From NCBI GenBank assembly GCA_026120185.1, contig JANUWF010001184.1, positions 744,001 to 808,000 of the forward strand: a stretch of DNA of 64,000 nt. Direction: 5' to 3'. The stretch is from Voacanga thouarsii. Taxonomy: Eukaryota > Streptophyta > Magnoliopsida > Gentianales > Apocynaceae. Positions 45,203 to 57,416 of this stretch are shown here, piece by piece. Within the stretch, counting starts at the first letter, position 1, and each line of letters begins with the position of its first letter. The notes beneath the pieces are model-generated. The model searched no databases. It was not told the DNA's origin and was given only the letters and a program-made list of their open reading frames with translations. A program made the position numbers and the translations under genes.

Positions 45203-46308
45203 CCAAAATGCTTGTTTCAACCATGGCCATTGTCCTTCTTCTTCCTTGGACAAATCAAGCCCCATTCGCGTGTGGATCTCCTTGGATCTTAGACAAGATT
45301 GTCATCTACCAATTCAAGTTTTATGATATTTTGTAGTTTGTTGCATGCTTTTCACGTCGTGAGTAAGTATGGATGATTAAGCATGATAGATATTATGTCG
45401 CCTTTGGTGAATAGGATTTTATGTTCTTGTATTCTTGTTAAAGCCATGTATATAATTATGCTTGGTAGAGATTTAGCCTTGTGATAGTAGGTTTAGATTT
45501 AAGTCTTTATTCATGAATGGATTGGTTTGTTGATTGATGTTGGATTTTATGTTCATGATTATTGGTAGCAATAGGAGAATTATGATCATAACCTTGTTGA
45601 TCCTAGGCTATCTTAATTGACCAACTTTAGTACGTTAATAAAAAAAAAAAAAATTCTAGTACTATATTTTCCTCCAATAATTTCGAAAACCCTAGGAAGC
45701 TTTGGAATTGGATTATTAAATGAAATAGTGATATTTTAGCCAAATAAATGATATCTTCTATTAAAAATAATATATATATATATATATTATATAATAATGA
45801 TAATAAATAAGGCCTTTTATATAAATAATCATAATAGGTAAAATATTAATCTTGTGGGTTATATATTCATAAATACTATTAAAAATTTATTTATTCCCTT
45901 TTGATCAAAATTTAATAAAATTTACTATTAACTTTATTTACTAATTATTTTCTATCTATTAATTATTAATTAAGAGATTAGTAATAATTTATTATTTTTA
46001 AAAATATCATCTAAGACTTAGGACCCTTCATCAAATAAACCCTAGTTTATTTATTAATAACAAAGATTTATATTTAAGCCTATAACTTATTATCCCTAGT
46101 TATTTTATCATCAAGCTAGACTTATTTTGTAGAACCCTTTATCATTTAACCTTAAAGCTTAGGACATTAGGGTCATGATTGTAATGAGTTGAACTAGGAT
46201 TATTTATGGAAGAAAATATAGCTTGAGTTTAACCATATGGCTTGTGTTTACCCCAAGCGGGGTTAGGTCGACTTTGGAAGATCTTTGAATAGCTCAAGCA
46301 AAGGATTA

Positions 46309-46817
46309 GATAAACTCCTATATAAAACTTATTTATTGTAAAAAGGTTACTATGGCAAGCCAAATGCGAAGTGTGTGAACACTCATTTTGTAAAGGCAAT
46401 TAAGGACTGTTTCATTTCTTGTTTCAGTCAAACAAATTATTTGAAAAACAACAAGCAGTTTTGCTCAAACACCAAACTATTTCTTAAACTAATTTTGACA
46501 CGGACTTTAGAAACCCTTAATTGCTATTTCCAAATAAAACAATGTTTATCAGTTTTCTCCCAAGTGGGACAATCAACGTTGAGTACTCAATAAGGGTAGG
46601 CTAGTAGTACTAGTTTTGAAGAGCAAGAGCAAGTCTTCTGGCAGGAGGCCACCTCCAGAAGATGAACTTGACTTGGAGAAGAGACAATACTACTTAGTCA
46701 TGCCGGTCCAAGCTAGCAAGTTTCTGTCATGTGAACTATGTGTTTTTGGAGTGGACAACCGGTATGTTTGGGTGTAGAGAAGCAGGAGTATCTTACCCTG
46801 TAGGCCGTACACCTACC
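46309..46817 (+). promoter_or_regulatory. Donor-palindrome-hairpin cassette, Gypsy-A 3' LTR
   Basis: The donor GT is mutated to AT. Palindrome intact. Hairpin 1 intact with C as bulge. Hairpin 2 has five pairs (GTAGG with CCTAC) around CCGTACA. Confidence 0.6.
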
Positions 46818-47362
46818 TTTTGTCATCTACACAATGTGTGGCATTTTGACAGTTGTATGATCATGGGGCCTAACGTGTGGTAACCCATGGTCGCCCTTTC
46901 ATGTGGTTGATTTTATTGTGCACATGTATGGTTGGAAAATAGGAAAACACCACTCATTATTTTTAACATTGTCTAATGCTTGCCAATACATTTTCTTATG
47001 AAGTTTTTACAACCTGCATACATGAACTGTTTTACCCGAAACACTCAAAGCACAGACGGACTTACTGAGATTTTTTTCTCATCACCATTTATGACATGTT
47101 TCAGGTCGATCCTGCTGTGGGGATGAGTAGCTAGAATGTTGCTTGCTTGAAGACTCTTGTTGTTCATTTTATATGTTGCGTTGAGAGATGATAGTGAACA
47201 ATTTATTTTTGGATTTGTTCTTGTATTTTTTTTTGTTGTAATTAGTTTTAATTTTAAAGTATTGTTTTATTTTCGTTTGTGTGTCCTAGTTATAAAGACC
47301 CCTTGTCCTTTGGATGGGGCAACATCCCCGGCCCTGTTGAGCCTAGGTTGTGGGGTGTTACA

Positions 47363-49789
47363 TTAGGTGTATGGAAACATATTGTATAATATCCTTCTTC
47401 ATCCTGGGCCGCTAAAAAGCTTTCTTCAAATCTTGATACATGTTCACTTCTCCCGGATCAATGGTATACTCATCCTTATGTGCCTCTTCTAAAATATTCT
47501 TCCTCAATTCCAATTGATCACTCTTGACTTATCTTGTCAAAAGTCACTGCCTCCTCGCTTAAGTTCCTTATCCTTGAAAAGCTAAAATACAACATTATCT
47601 TGTTGTGCTTTGATAATTTCCTACCTCAGATCTGGTATTAACCTTAGATTGCTGATGTAAATCCTTTATTCTTGTTCCTCTATCTTTATATCCAAAACAT
47701 CCTGAACTACTTGAACTTGTGTTCTCAATCTTACTATCTTAACATTTCGACTCAAAGCATTAACAACAATATTGGCTTTTGCTAGATGACACTTGATAGG
47801 ACACCAATATTCCTCTAGGAATTCTATCGATCTTCACTCTCTCAAGTTCAAGTCCTTTTGTGTAAAAATATACTTTAGGTTTTTGTAATCTGTGACCACT
47901 TTATACTCAACTCCATACAAATAACATCACCACTTTTCAAGGTAAATATAATAGCAGCCAACTCCAAATCATAAGTTGGGTAATTTACTTTATGTGGCTT
48001 CAAGTCCTTCCTATCCTGCATTAACACTGCTCCTAATCCCTCCTTAGATGCGTTGTATATAAGGCATAGGGTTTATCTCCCTCTAGAAAACTTAACACCG
48101 AGGATGTCATTTGCCTTCGCTTCAGATAAATGGTATATCATTCTTTAATAATCAAATCATAGGTGATGCTAAGGTCAAGAATCCTTTAATGAAGCACCGA
48201 TAATATCCAACTATTCCTAAGAAACTTCTGATCCTGGTTGCTTCTAATTTGAGACTACTTCAACCTTAGCAAGTTCCACCTTAATACCATCTTTCAACAC
48301 CATATGTCCAAGAAATGATAATGCATCCAGCCAAAACTCGCATTTGCTAAATTTTACGTAGAGCTTGTGCTTACTCAATTTTTCCAATACCATCCTCAAA
48401 TGTTCAGTATGGTCTTCCGGGTTTTTGGAATAGTTAAGTATGTTATCGAGGAACACTACCATGAATTTATCCAGATAGGGTTGCAAAACCCGATAGATGA
48501 GATCCATGAATACTACCAGCGTATTAGTCATCCCGAAAGGCATTACTATAAACTTATTTGACCATATATGGTATTAAAGGCTATCTTGGAAATATCCTCC
48601 TTTTTAATCTATACCTGGTAGTAACCTTACCTCAAATCTAGTTTGGATTAGCAGCTAGACCCTTGGAGTTGATCGAATAGCTCGCCAATCAAAGGTAGTG
48701 TATATTTATTCTTGATGGTCAAATTATTTAACCCCCGATAATTAATGTATAGCCCTAGTGTTTTGTCCTTTTTCTTCACGAATAGCACAAGGGCTCCCCA
48801 TAGTGAAGTACTAGCCCTTATATATCCCTACTTCAATATTTCTTCTAATTGCTCCTCTAGTTCCTTCAATTCCATTGGAGCTATCCGGTATAAAGTCCAT
48901 GATATAGGTTCTGCTCCTAGAATTAAGTTTATAGTGAACTCAACTTCCTGTGTAGGAGGAAGGAAAGTGAGTTCAACAAGAAATACATCTGGGAATTCCT
49001 CCACCACTTCGGTGCTCTTGAAGGTTCACTGAACATTGGCTTGTTTATCACGTAGGCTAGATATCCATGACAACCCTGTCTCAGTAGGTTCTGGGCTGTA
49101 GCTCTAGCTATTAGAAATTACAATTCCTTTATCCGTGTAGTATTGCATTCAAGCACATCGCTACCAAGTCTGATAAATTCCACAAACATATTCTTACAAT
49201 CTACTTTTGCACCATCTTCGCTAGCCAATCCATACCAAAAAATTACATCATAATCATTGAGAGTTAAAACTACGAGATCTCCTTCCCAACTCCAATCTCA
49301 CAATTCTACACATATTTATTTGCTCGTACTATTTTCCCCAAAAGAGTACTTACCAACAGGGTGTAAGGTAGTTCAATTTCATCCCAACCTAAATGATATC
49401 CACAAGTCTTGCTTAGATAAGAATGTGTGGATTCGGGATATGTTAAAGTATTAGCAAAACATCCTCGAATAGTAAACGTACTTTCTACCACTGCCGCATC
49501 TATTCCAACCTCTTCCCTATTTAGTGCAAAGACCTTTGCCTTTACCTCTAGCTTTTGTGTTGCACTTCCTGAGACTTCTGAGCTATTTGCTCTATTGTCT
49601 CCAATAGACTGTGTTGGGGCTCCTTTTCTAATTCTCAAGGGTTTTGGGCAGTTGTTCCAGAGTTGTGTAGAATCCTTGCAGTTGTAGCATTTCCTCTCGG
49701 CTCCCTTCTAGCAATTTTTCTTCACATGACCTCTCTTGCCACAGTATTGGCATGTTGGCAAGTTCTGGGCAGGGCCAGTCGATGCGGTA
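47363..49789 (-). pseudogene. gag-pol: Gypsy-D gag zinc knuckle, protease, RT, RNase H, integrase start; broken
   Basis: Read on the minus strand from 49789: zinc-knuckle region (CQYCGKRGHVKKNC) near 49700-49760, a protease-like stretch where LIDSG is replaced by LTYPESTHSYL (49306-49638 frame), RT with FLDN in place of F-x-D-D (48244-48543 frame, also MPFGMTNT and [15 protein letters not shown]), RNase H, and the integrase zinc domain (HKDEYTIDPGEVNMYQDLKK) near 47430-47510. It stops at 47363 inside the integrase zinc domain, at the Gypsy-A LTR. Closely related to Gypsy-C. The rest of integrase, the chromodomain and its downstream sequence are missing; the reversed LTR at 35034-38802 is probably its 3' LTR. 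Confidence 0.88.
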
Positions 49790-51282
49790 TGACATGGGCG
49801 AAATTCACCACTAATTTCCTAATTATTTGAGGCTAATTCGAGACACTTTTGATGTAATAATTAGGCATATTCTTTCCTATTTGATATTTTGCTTGTGGTA
49901 AAATCATCAAGATTTTTTTTGATATTTTGCTTTTGGTATACTTGATGTGTAATCCCATAATACATATTAATCCCAAGTATACTCATCACAAGCAAAGCAT
50001 AGGGAATTAAAGAGTATCGATTCTCAAAGGAACAAGAACACACTAATCACTTTTCATTCATTGTTTAACCAACCAAATAAAGTGATAAAATGATTAAAAG
50101 AAAAATAAAGAAATATGTACAATTAGAGCATTTAGAAATATGCAATTTAGACAAAGGCTTTTGAAAACATGACAATGAATTACTTAGCACATATCACAAT
50201 CAATTATTATTTTGGTCTTATGAAGGATTTTATATAGACCCCTTTTTTTTTTTTTTGTTGCTATCCATGGAATCACTACTTTCTAGTTAAAGTAGTGAAC
50301 ATATTTTGTCTTAACTAATTTATCCAAAAGATGAATTAAAATCAGTTGTAATATAAACCTATATATTTTAGGTGATTTAAAACAAGAAATTAGTCAATGA
50401 AACCATATTCTAGCAATCATCAACCAATCTTTGATTACCTAAGTTCATAACAATTAAGCCCTTTTTTAAGCAAGTAAATAGATAACAAATATGAAATTAA
50501 TTAATTAAAGTTATTATCAATCCCTTTTTCAAGCAAGTTAATAACAAAAATCAGTCAACCAACTCCATAAGCAAAACAAGTAATCAAATCCCAAGATATA
50601 TAATAAATTAATCAAAATACTAAATTAACTTAAGAAATCATGAATCCTGAAAACAATGTCAAATTATAATGAAAATATTGAATACATCATTGTTTAAGAA
50701 AAAGAAAACAAAGGTAAAATAAAGCACTCATAGGCAAGCCTCCTTCTTCTCCTTTAAAGGCTCTCTTGAACAACCCTCCATGAATGGTGAATCTCTTATT
50801 ATTTGAGTGAGTGGAAATTTTTCTCTTGGATTCTCCTCATTTTCTCTAGTGTTTTCTGTTGGTTTTATAGGCTTCTTTGATGCTAAATTCATTGTTTGAG
50901 GAGTCCGAACTAAGTAGGATTCAAAAAATATCAAAATCTTTAAAAATTACTAAATCCATGCACAGGATTTTCACCATTCCAGAGGCGACCTGGCACTGAG
51001 TCCAGTAGACCCACCTGGTAGCAGGTGTGTTCTATTTTTCTCCTGAAACTGCTCTATTTTTCATTGTTCTGGTAGAATGTACTTGGCACCAGGTGTGTTC
51101 TGAAATTTCTCCAATTTTGCTCTAAATTAACTCAAATTTGCATAAATTTGTCAAAAACACTTTTCACAAGGAAAATATCAAATAGGAAGGAATGTGTCTA
51201 GTTTTTGCATCAAAAGTATCTTAAATTGACCTCAAATAACTCTGAAAATAATGATGGTTTTAGCCCCTATCAATTCCCCTAC
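49790..51282. mobile_element. Athila-like LTR sequence with inverted ends
   Basis: The minus-strand reading from 51282 starts TGATAGGGGCTAAAACC and is preceded by a short purine-rich AAGTGTAGGGGAAT, as an LTR after its polypurine tract. The plus-strand reading from 49790 starts TGACATGGGCGAAATTC and aligns with the first about 105 bases of it (shared TTATTTGAGG, ACTTTTGATG, CCTATTTGATATTTT). So the unit has imperfect inverted ends. It may be a minus-strand LTR joined to a plus-strand LTR start, or a foldback unit. The middle is AT-rich with no convincing gene; a 68-codon minus frame at 50728-50934 is unrecognised. Confidence 0.6.
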
Positions 51283-52538
51283 ACTTGAACTTTTGCTTGT
51301 ATCTTTAGCCCCTATAAAGTAAAAGCACTTAAGACAAGAAAATCATCAAGAAAACGCAAGCTCTTTCTCATTCTCAAAAATTTGAAACATAACATGAATT
51401 ATAACTTTCTTTCAAACTTTAGATGAAACTTTTACCATTCACACCCTTTGAAAACAATTTCAACTTTGAAACATTTGACAAGACATCACAAAACTCTTGA
51501 AGTCAAATTAACCAAGTTTATATCTTAATCTAAGAAAATTATTTCACCCTTTAGGTAAAAATATAGACAATATGAATCATACAAGTTAAGCTATCCACCA
51601 ACTCAAGCATTATAAATCCAAAAATTGCACAACTTAAGTTATTAAATAAAAGAAGCACCCCAATTTTTCTCTCTCAATTTTTTTCAATGACTTAGGGAAT
51701 TGATAGCCTTATATGCATCAATTCCTCTTCACACACTGTATTGGCCCCATTTTAGTTATCATTTATCATTTTTTCAACACACACTCTCTCTTTTGCTTTT
51801 GGAAATTCATAGCCTCGAAGAAAGTGGAATTCTCTTCACTATCCGTATTGGCCCCCATAATTAAGCAAAAACAATACTTTCTCATCTTCAAAGAGGAAAC
51901 AACAGTCAACTCATTTTTCTCAATTATTCAACTCACAAAAATAAAAAAAATTCCACAATTTTCTACAATGTTTCTTCTCAAAGATTTTGTCTCCTCACAT
52001 TTCTCATCATAACTCAAAGCTAAGCAAAGTTTAAACCCATAATACGTGAGTTAGACAACAAACTTTCTCCACATTCATTAGACTCTCCATATTCAAAGTA
52101 GATGAGTCAAATAATTTTCAACCACTAATGCATAAATAAGATTTATCCAAATTCTCAAGTCTTGACAAATATCCTATCAAATAATCTAATTTTATAAAAA
52201 TCTACCAAATGAATAATAAAAAATAATATTCAAGTAAGAAAAAGAATTACAAACTTGCTAATCAACGAAAACCACAAAAAATTTAAAAAATTGACACAAA
52301 AATGATATGAAAAATATCTTCAATACCTAAATTCTCGCTCCACACTTAAACGGGACATTGTCCTCAATAGCCAAAGATACATTAATGAAAGCAAAGCCAA
52401 AAAGACAAAAATAAATAAGGAGGAAGAATAAAGAGAAGAAAATACTTCCATTACACATTAGGTCCAACATGTGGTAATCCACTATAAGGAGTAGTAATTA
52501 GAAAAGTCATAAGAGTGGCTAAAAGTGCAAAGAGTAGA
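51283..52538 (-). mobile_element. Athila-like non-coding region upstream of the LTR
   Basis: Minus-strand region between the ORF tail at 52539 and the LTR start at 51282. The phrase AAGTTCAAGTGTAGGGGAAT near the LTR is typical of the polypurine end of such elements. No open frame of substance is seen; a 99-codon plus frame at 51713 is antisense noise. Confidence 0.55.
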
Positions 52539-52813
52539 TCAATAGTCTTCAAACTCATCATCATCATCATCATCATCACTATCCCTCGTTGCTCAACTTG
52601 TGGAGGCACTAGTGGATTACTGGATCAAGGTTGTCAACTTTTGCTCCTGGGCATCTTGGCAATGATGGAGGTTAGCCATGGAGTCTCGTGGCTAAAGAAG
52701 GATAGCCATTTAGCTCTCCAGTTGGGCCTTCACTTGTGCCTTAAAATCAGTACGAGAAGGAGAGTCAGTGGCATGGGTACGAGATTGAGTAGGCTGTTCC
52801 TCTTCCTCTTCGG
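52539..52813 (-). pseudogene. Athila-like ORF tail, broken
   Basis: On the minus strand the reading gives a Glu run, QPTQSRTHATDSPSRTDFKA, QVKAQLES, stop, then MANLHHCQDAQEQKLTTLIQ, further stops, and a run of Asp encoded by a (CAT)n microsatellite (52557-52583 on the plus strand), ending DDEFEDY and a stop at 52539-52541. I know this type of C-terminus from Athila-group ORFs. Cut at 52813 by the Gypsy-C fragment. Confidence 0.6.
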
Positions 52814-55800
52814 ACAGCACCAGCTGGTCCTATGCAAAATCTTCCGTTATGTCGGCAATGTGGAAAAAGGGGCCACACAGAGAAGAATTGTTGGTCTAAA
52901 GGAGGTGAGTGGAAATGTTACCACTGCGGGGACCCAAACCACCTACGGAACGCCTGCCCTAAGATTCACCGAGTCGGGCAAGGGAATCCGACTCAAATCT
53001 TGAGGGCCAATCGAACCAATTCCATGGGAGCATCTGGGAGTGGAGCGCAGAAGCCTCAAGCGAAGGAAAAAGTATTCGCTCTCAACAGAGAGGAGGTTGG
53101 AACTGATGCAGCAGTGGTGGAAGGTACGTTTACCATCCAAGAACATTCCATTAATGCATTAATAGACCATAGATCTACCCATTCCTATTTAAACAAGAAC
53201 TGTTCATATTATTTGAGTTGGGATGGAGTAGAACTACCCTTTACTTTGTTGGTGAGTACACCTTTGGGGAAGATGGTGCAAGTGGATCGGTATGTGTGAA
53301 ATTGTAAAATTGAAGTGGGGAGAGAAGGCTTGGAGGGAGATTTGATAGTCCTGGATATTGACGATTATGACTTGATATTGGGAATGGATTGGCTAGCAAA
53401 GCATGGGGCTAGGGTAGACTGTAAGAATAAATCGGTTCAGCTCATTAGATCAGGGTGTGATGTGTTAGAATTTAACGGCAAGAGAGTGAAGGAATTGAAG
53501 TATTTGATAGCTGGGGCTAAGGCCCGAAAATTATTAAAGCAGGGATGTCAAGGATATTTAGCTTATGTGATAAACAAGCCAAAGGACCAATGCACACTAA
53601 AGGATACTGAGGCAGTAAAGGATTTTCCTGATGTGTTCCCCGCAGAACTCACTTCCCTACCTCCCAGCCGAGAAGTTGAATTCACCGTTGATCTAGTTCC
53701 AGGAGCAAAACTAGTGTCTCGGACTCCATATCAGATGGCACTGGCGGAGCTGAAAGAGCTGAATGAGCATTAGAAGAGTTGGTGAAGCAAGGTTACATCA
53801 GACCTAGCACGTCGCCCTGGGGAGCACCTATGTTGTTTGTGAAGAAGAAGGATGGGACTCTCAGAATGTGCATCGACTATCGGAGCTTGAACAACCTGAC
53901 GATCAAGAATAAGTACCTCCTACCATTGATTGATGAGCTGTTCGACCAGTTGCAAGGATCCAGTTGTTACTCTAAACTGGATTTGAGGCAAGAGTACTAT
54001 CAAGTGAGGATAAAAGAGGAGGATGTCCGTAAGACGGCCTTCATATAAGATATGGTCACTATGAGTTCGTGGTAATGCTATTCGGGGTAACCAATGCACC
54101 AACAATATTTATGGATTTGATGCATTGAGTGTTTCGACCCTACTTGGACAAGTTCGTGGTGGCCTTTATTGATGACATACTCATTTATTCTAAGAGCCTG
54201 GAGGAGCACGTAGAACATTTGAAGCTGGTATTGGAGAAGCTAGGGGAGCACATGCTTTTCGCCAAGTTTAGCAAGTGTGAGTTTTGGCTGGATAGTGTGG
54301 CATTTCTGGCCACATAGTGACCAAGGATGGAATTAAGGTAGACCCAGCAAAGGTTGAAGCAGTTTCGGACTGGAAGCAACCGGAGAATATCACCGAGATT
54401 CGAAGCTTCTTGGGGTTGGCTGGTTATTATAGGAGGTTTATCAAAGGATTTTCAACGCTCGCATCGCCTATGACCTGACTACTGAGAAAGGACGTACTAT
54501 TTGTTTGGAGTGAGAAATGTGAGAAGAGTTTTCATGAACTGAAACAGAGATTGATGACAGCACCAGTGTTAAGTCTGCTAGAAGGAGATAAGCCTTATGC
54601 ACTGTATACCGATGCTTCGAAGGAAGGTTTGGGAACAGTTTTGATGCAAAACCGAAAGGTGATCGCCTATGCTTCTCGAAAGTTGAGGCTTCATGAAGTC
54701 AATTACCCCACGCATGATCTAGAGCTGGCTGCCATTGTGTTCGCTTTAAAAAAGTGGCGACACTACTTGTACAAAGCTGAATATGAAGTGTTCACTGATT
54801 ACAAGAGCCTGAAGTACATCTTCACCTAGAAGGACTTGAATCTGAGGCAGCGAAGGTGGATGGAATTTTTGGAGGAGTACCGTTGTCCAATCAACTATCA
54901 TCCCGAGAAGGCCAACATTGTTGCTGATGCCCTGAACAGAAATGTCAGTATGGCTAGGCTAAGGATACAGGAGATTCAAGTGATTCAGGATGTGTTGGAT
55001 AGAAGAGCGGAAGTGCAAGGAGATAAAATTGTTGTTAGCAACCTGAAGTTGATACTCGATCTAAGGCAGTAAATTATTGAAACATAGCAAAGTAATGAAG
55101 AATTTCAGCTTTTCAAGGACAAGGAGCTCAAACGGCAAGGTAGTGAATTCTGACAAGATGAAGTGGGAGTTTTGTATTTCAGAGATCAATTGTGCACACC
55201 TGCAGAGCATCAATTGAAGGACATAATTTTGGAAGAGGAGCATAAGAGTAAGTACGCTATTCATCCGGGGGAAGTCAAAATATACCAGGATCTGAAAAAG
55301 AACTATTGGTGGCTCAGTATAAAGCGGAATGTGGTTAAATATGTCGCGACATGTCTCACCTGTCAAAAGGTCAAAGTAGAGCACAAAAGTCAGTAGGACT
55401 GTTGCAACCGTTGCCAATACTTGAATGAAAGTGGGAGGGAGTGACCATGGACTTCGTTACCGGACTTCCTATGTCAAGGATCCAAAAGGACGCCATATGG
55501 GTAGTGGAGGATTGACTGACCAAGTCAACACATTTCATATCAGTGAACGTAAGAGATTCCTTAGAGAAGTTAGCTCAGACCTATGTTCGAGAAATAGTCC
55601 ATCTAGATGGAGTGCCTTCCAGTATTGTGTTCGACCAAGACTCGAGATTTACATTCCGATTTTGGGGCAAGTTTCAAGAATCAATGGGGTCGAGTTTGAA
55701 GTTCAGAACGATGGCACATCCGCAAACCGATGGATAGTTAGAAAGAGTTATACATATATTAGAGGATATGCTGAGAGTGTGTATACTGGATTTTAAAGAT

Positions 55801-56078
55801 AAATAGATCAAATGCGTGCTATATGCGGAGTTATCATACAATAATAGTTATCAAGCTTTGATTGGAATAGTTCCGTATAAGGCACTATATGGACGCAAGT
55901 GTCAGGTATTGCTATATTGGAGTTGGTCAGAAGATGGTCATATAAGCAAATCTGGAGAAGTCTGTGTTAAGGAAATGTTAGGCAAGGTCAAGTTAATTAA
56001 GGAAAGGTTGAAAGCAGCCCAGAGCCGACAAAAGAGCTATACAGACAACAGGCAGAGAGAGTTAGAATTTTAGGTGGG
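52814..56078 (+). pseudogene. gag-pol: Gypsy-C gag zinc knuckle to integrase fragment without LTRs
   Basis: It begins just before the zinc knuckle (CRQCGKRGHTEKNC and CYHCGDPNHLRNAC, 52845-52960), followed by protease in which LID-S-G is LIDHRSTHSYL (about 53156), a well kept linker (LDIDDYDLILGMDWLAKHGA), RT from 53630 with FIDD at 54165-54176, RNase H ([10 protein letters not shown], about 54600), the integrase zinc domain (HPGE...CLTCQKVK, 55260-55375) and core. It ends ELEF-stop-VGDN at 56078, before the C-terminal region and chromodomain. Stops at 53298, about 54128, 54828, 55070 and 55516 look like transitions from Arg, Gln or Trp. No LTR, primer site or polypurine tract flanks it; Athila-like sequence lies on both sides. 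Confidence 0.92.
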
Positions 56079-56540
56079 AGACAATATAATAGAGGATGAA
56101 TCTCTAGCTCTTTTAGCCCCAAGTGCCAACCCCCAGGTCTCTGGAGTTGCATTCAGCGATGGGTTGAGAGAAAATATACAAGGGAGATGAGAGTGTTTTG
56201 AAAAAATGGCCAAGAATGGCCGTTTTTAGCTTGTGGCCGATCGGGCATGGTGCCGGGTACATAGACTGGGCCTGGCACTGAGCTAATTCTGCCTTTAGTT
56301 TACTTTTGGGCCATGCTAGCCCAACGCCCGGGCTAAAGTTCTGGCCTGGCACCAAGTTAGCTTTGGCCGACCAAAAATCATCATTGTTTTAATTAATTAA
56401 AGCAAACAATAATAAAAACATGCAATCGTGAAGAGAATACAGTCTTAAATTTAAAAAGACAACAACATGAATGCAAACATATGAAAGTTATGTCCAACAA
56501 AACCAAAGTAGCCAAAATTATCGTTTTCCATGGTCTTGGT
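56079..56540. other. Unassigned segment, GC-richer than surroundings
   Basis: It begins after the Gypsy-C break. Around 56225-56360 it contains CTGGCAC and GGTGCCGGGT-type phrases also hinted at near 50985-51090 (CCTGGCACTGAG, GGCACCAGG), so it may be further Athila-like untranslated DNA. An 80-codon minus frame (56113-56355) has no motif. Confidence 0.4.
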
Positions 56541-57052
56541 CACGTGGATTAGTCTTCATCTTTCCTGGAAGGGATCCCCCTTGTCGATCTCTAAGGAGTT
56601 TGTCTAGTTGTTCAATTTAATTCTCAAGGTTGCGCATGAACGCCTCCAAATTTCTCGTGGTTGCATCCACTCCTTGAAACCGCATCTCTGTACCACTTAC
56701 CAGTTGGTTGACCAACTCCTCCAATGATGGCTTAGGCGGTGGTGCATTGTAAGGCATGGGATGTTAAGTCCTTTGATTCCCGAAATTAGAAGAAGCCTGC
56801 ATAAGTTGGTTTTGGTTGTTACATGAAAAGTTAGGATGATTCCTCCAATTAGGGTTGTCGGTGGTGCTATAGGGATTATTACCTTGTCGTCCGTTGCCCA
56901 CAAACACGGCTTGCTCTAATGACTCTTGTGATGATCCCATATTCTGGAACTCATGATTTAGATGCCTTTCTCCACAAAAATCATAATTAACAGCCATTAC
57001 CTATCCTGGGGAAGGAGACATCAACATTTGGTCCATTTTTTGTGTTAGTGCC
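56541..57052 (-). pseudogene. gag: Athila-like gag remnant, broken
   Basis: The minus frame 56764-56997 reads CGERHLNHEF, then FVGNGRQGNNPYSTTDNPNW and RNHPNFS, the zinc-region/NNPYS signature of Athila-group gag. After one stop the same strand continues PPPKPSLEELVNQLV and ATTRNLEAFMRNLEN, then GGSLPGKMKTNPRDQ, again typical. Athila elements are non-chromodomain Ty3/gypsy of the Tat/Athila branch. The 5' part lies beyond 57052, where an LTR-A has inserted or been joined. Confidence 0.82.
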
Positions 57053-57416
57053 TGTGAAACCCCACCTAAAGCCAACCCTGGAGTAAGGGGGTTGGGATGT
57101 ATATCATATTTTCTTGCATGCATAAATATATTTTTGAATGATTCTATGTGCTTTAGAATTATAATTTATAGTCTAGAAGACTTAGTTGTGCTTATTGAGT
57201 AGGAAGGGTAAAATGGTAATTTTACTTGAGGTCAAATAGGGAGATAGCATGAGGATTAAATAGGAAGAATATTTAGGAGAGAAAATAAGAACAAGAATTG
57301 TTGTGGTTTAGTGGTTAGAGCTTTGGAATTAATCTCTAAGGGCTTGAGTTCAAATCCCACCAATTAAGTTTTATCATGATTAAATTTCATTTTTATATAA
57401 GGTAGAATATTTTCGG
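57053..57416 (+). mobile_element. LTR-A, outer copy, first part
   Basis: It starts TGTGAAACCCC and matches 22761-23165. A box 57304-57314, B box AGTTCAAATCC 57347-57357. Interrupted at TTCGG (57412-57416), which repeats at 61700-61704 where the copy resumes. Confidence 0.93.
57304..57357 (+). promoter_or_regulatory. tRNA-like A-box/B-box pair, outer LTR-A
   Basis: TGGTTTAGTGG and AGTTCAAATCC; the B box is one change from the GGTTCRANNCC consensus. Confidence 0.5.

Larger units (their letters stand above)
43280..47362 (+). mobile_element. Gypsy-A 3' LTR (4083 bp)
   Basis: Full LTR-A copy, TGTGAAACCCC to GGGGTGTTACA. A box 43533-43543, B box 43576-43587, CT tract 45169-45200, (TA)n at about 45770-45788, donor position changed to ATAAAC at 46310, palindrome 46579-46590, hairpin 1 46634-46662 and hairpin 2 46799-46817. 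TTAGG (47363-47367) follows; it belongs to the reading of Gypsy-D integrase, so the element sits inside Gypsy-D. Confidence 0.93.

Noticed and set aside
52515..53003. 162-codon plus-strand frame starting before Gypsy-C
   Set aside because: It crosses the Athila/gypsy junction and is out of frame with the zinc knuckle, which is read in the frame at 52832-53299.
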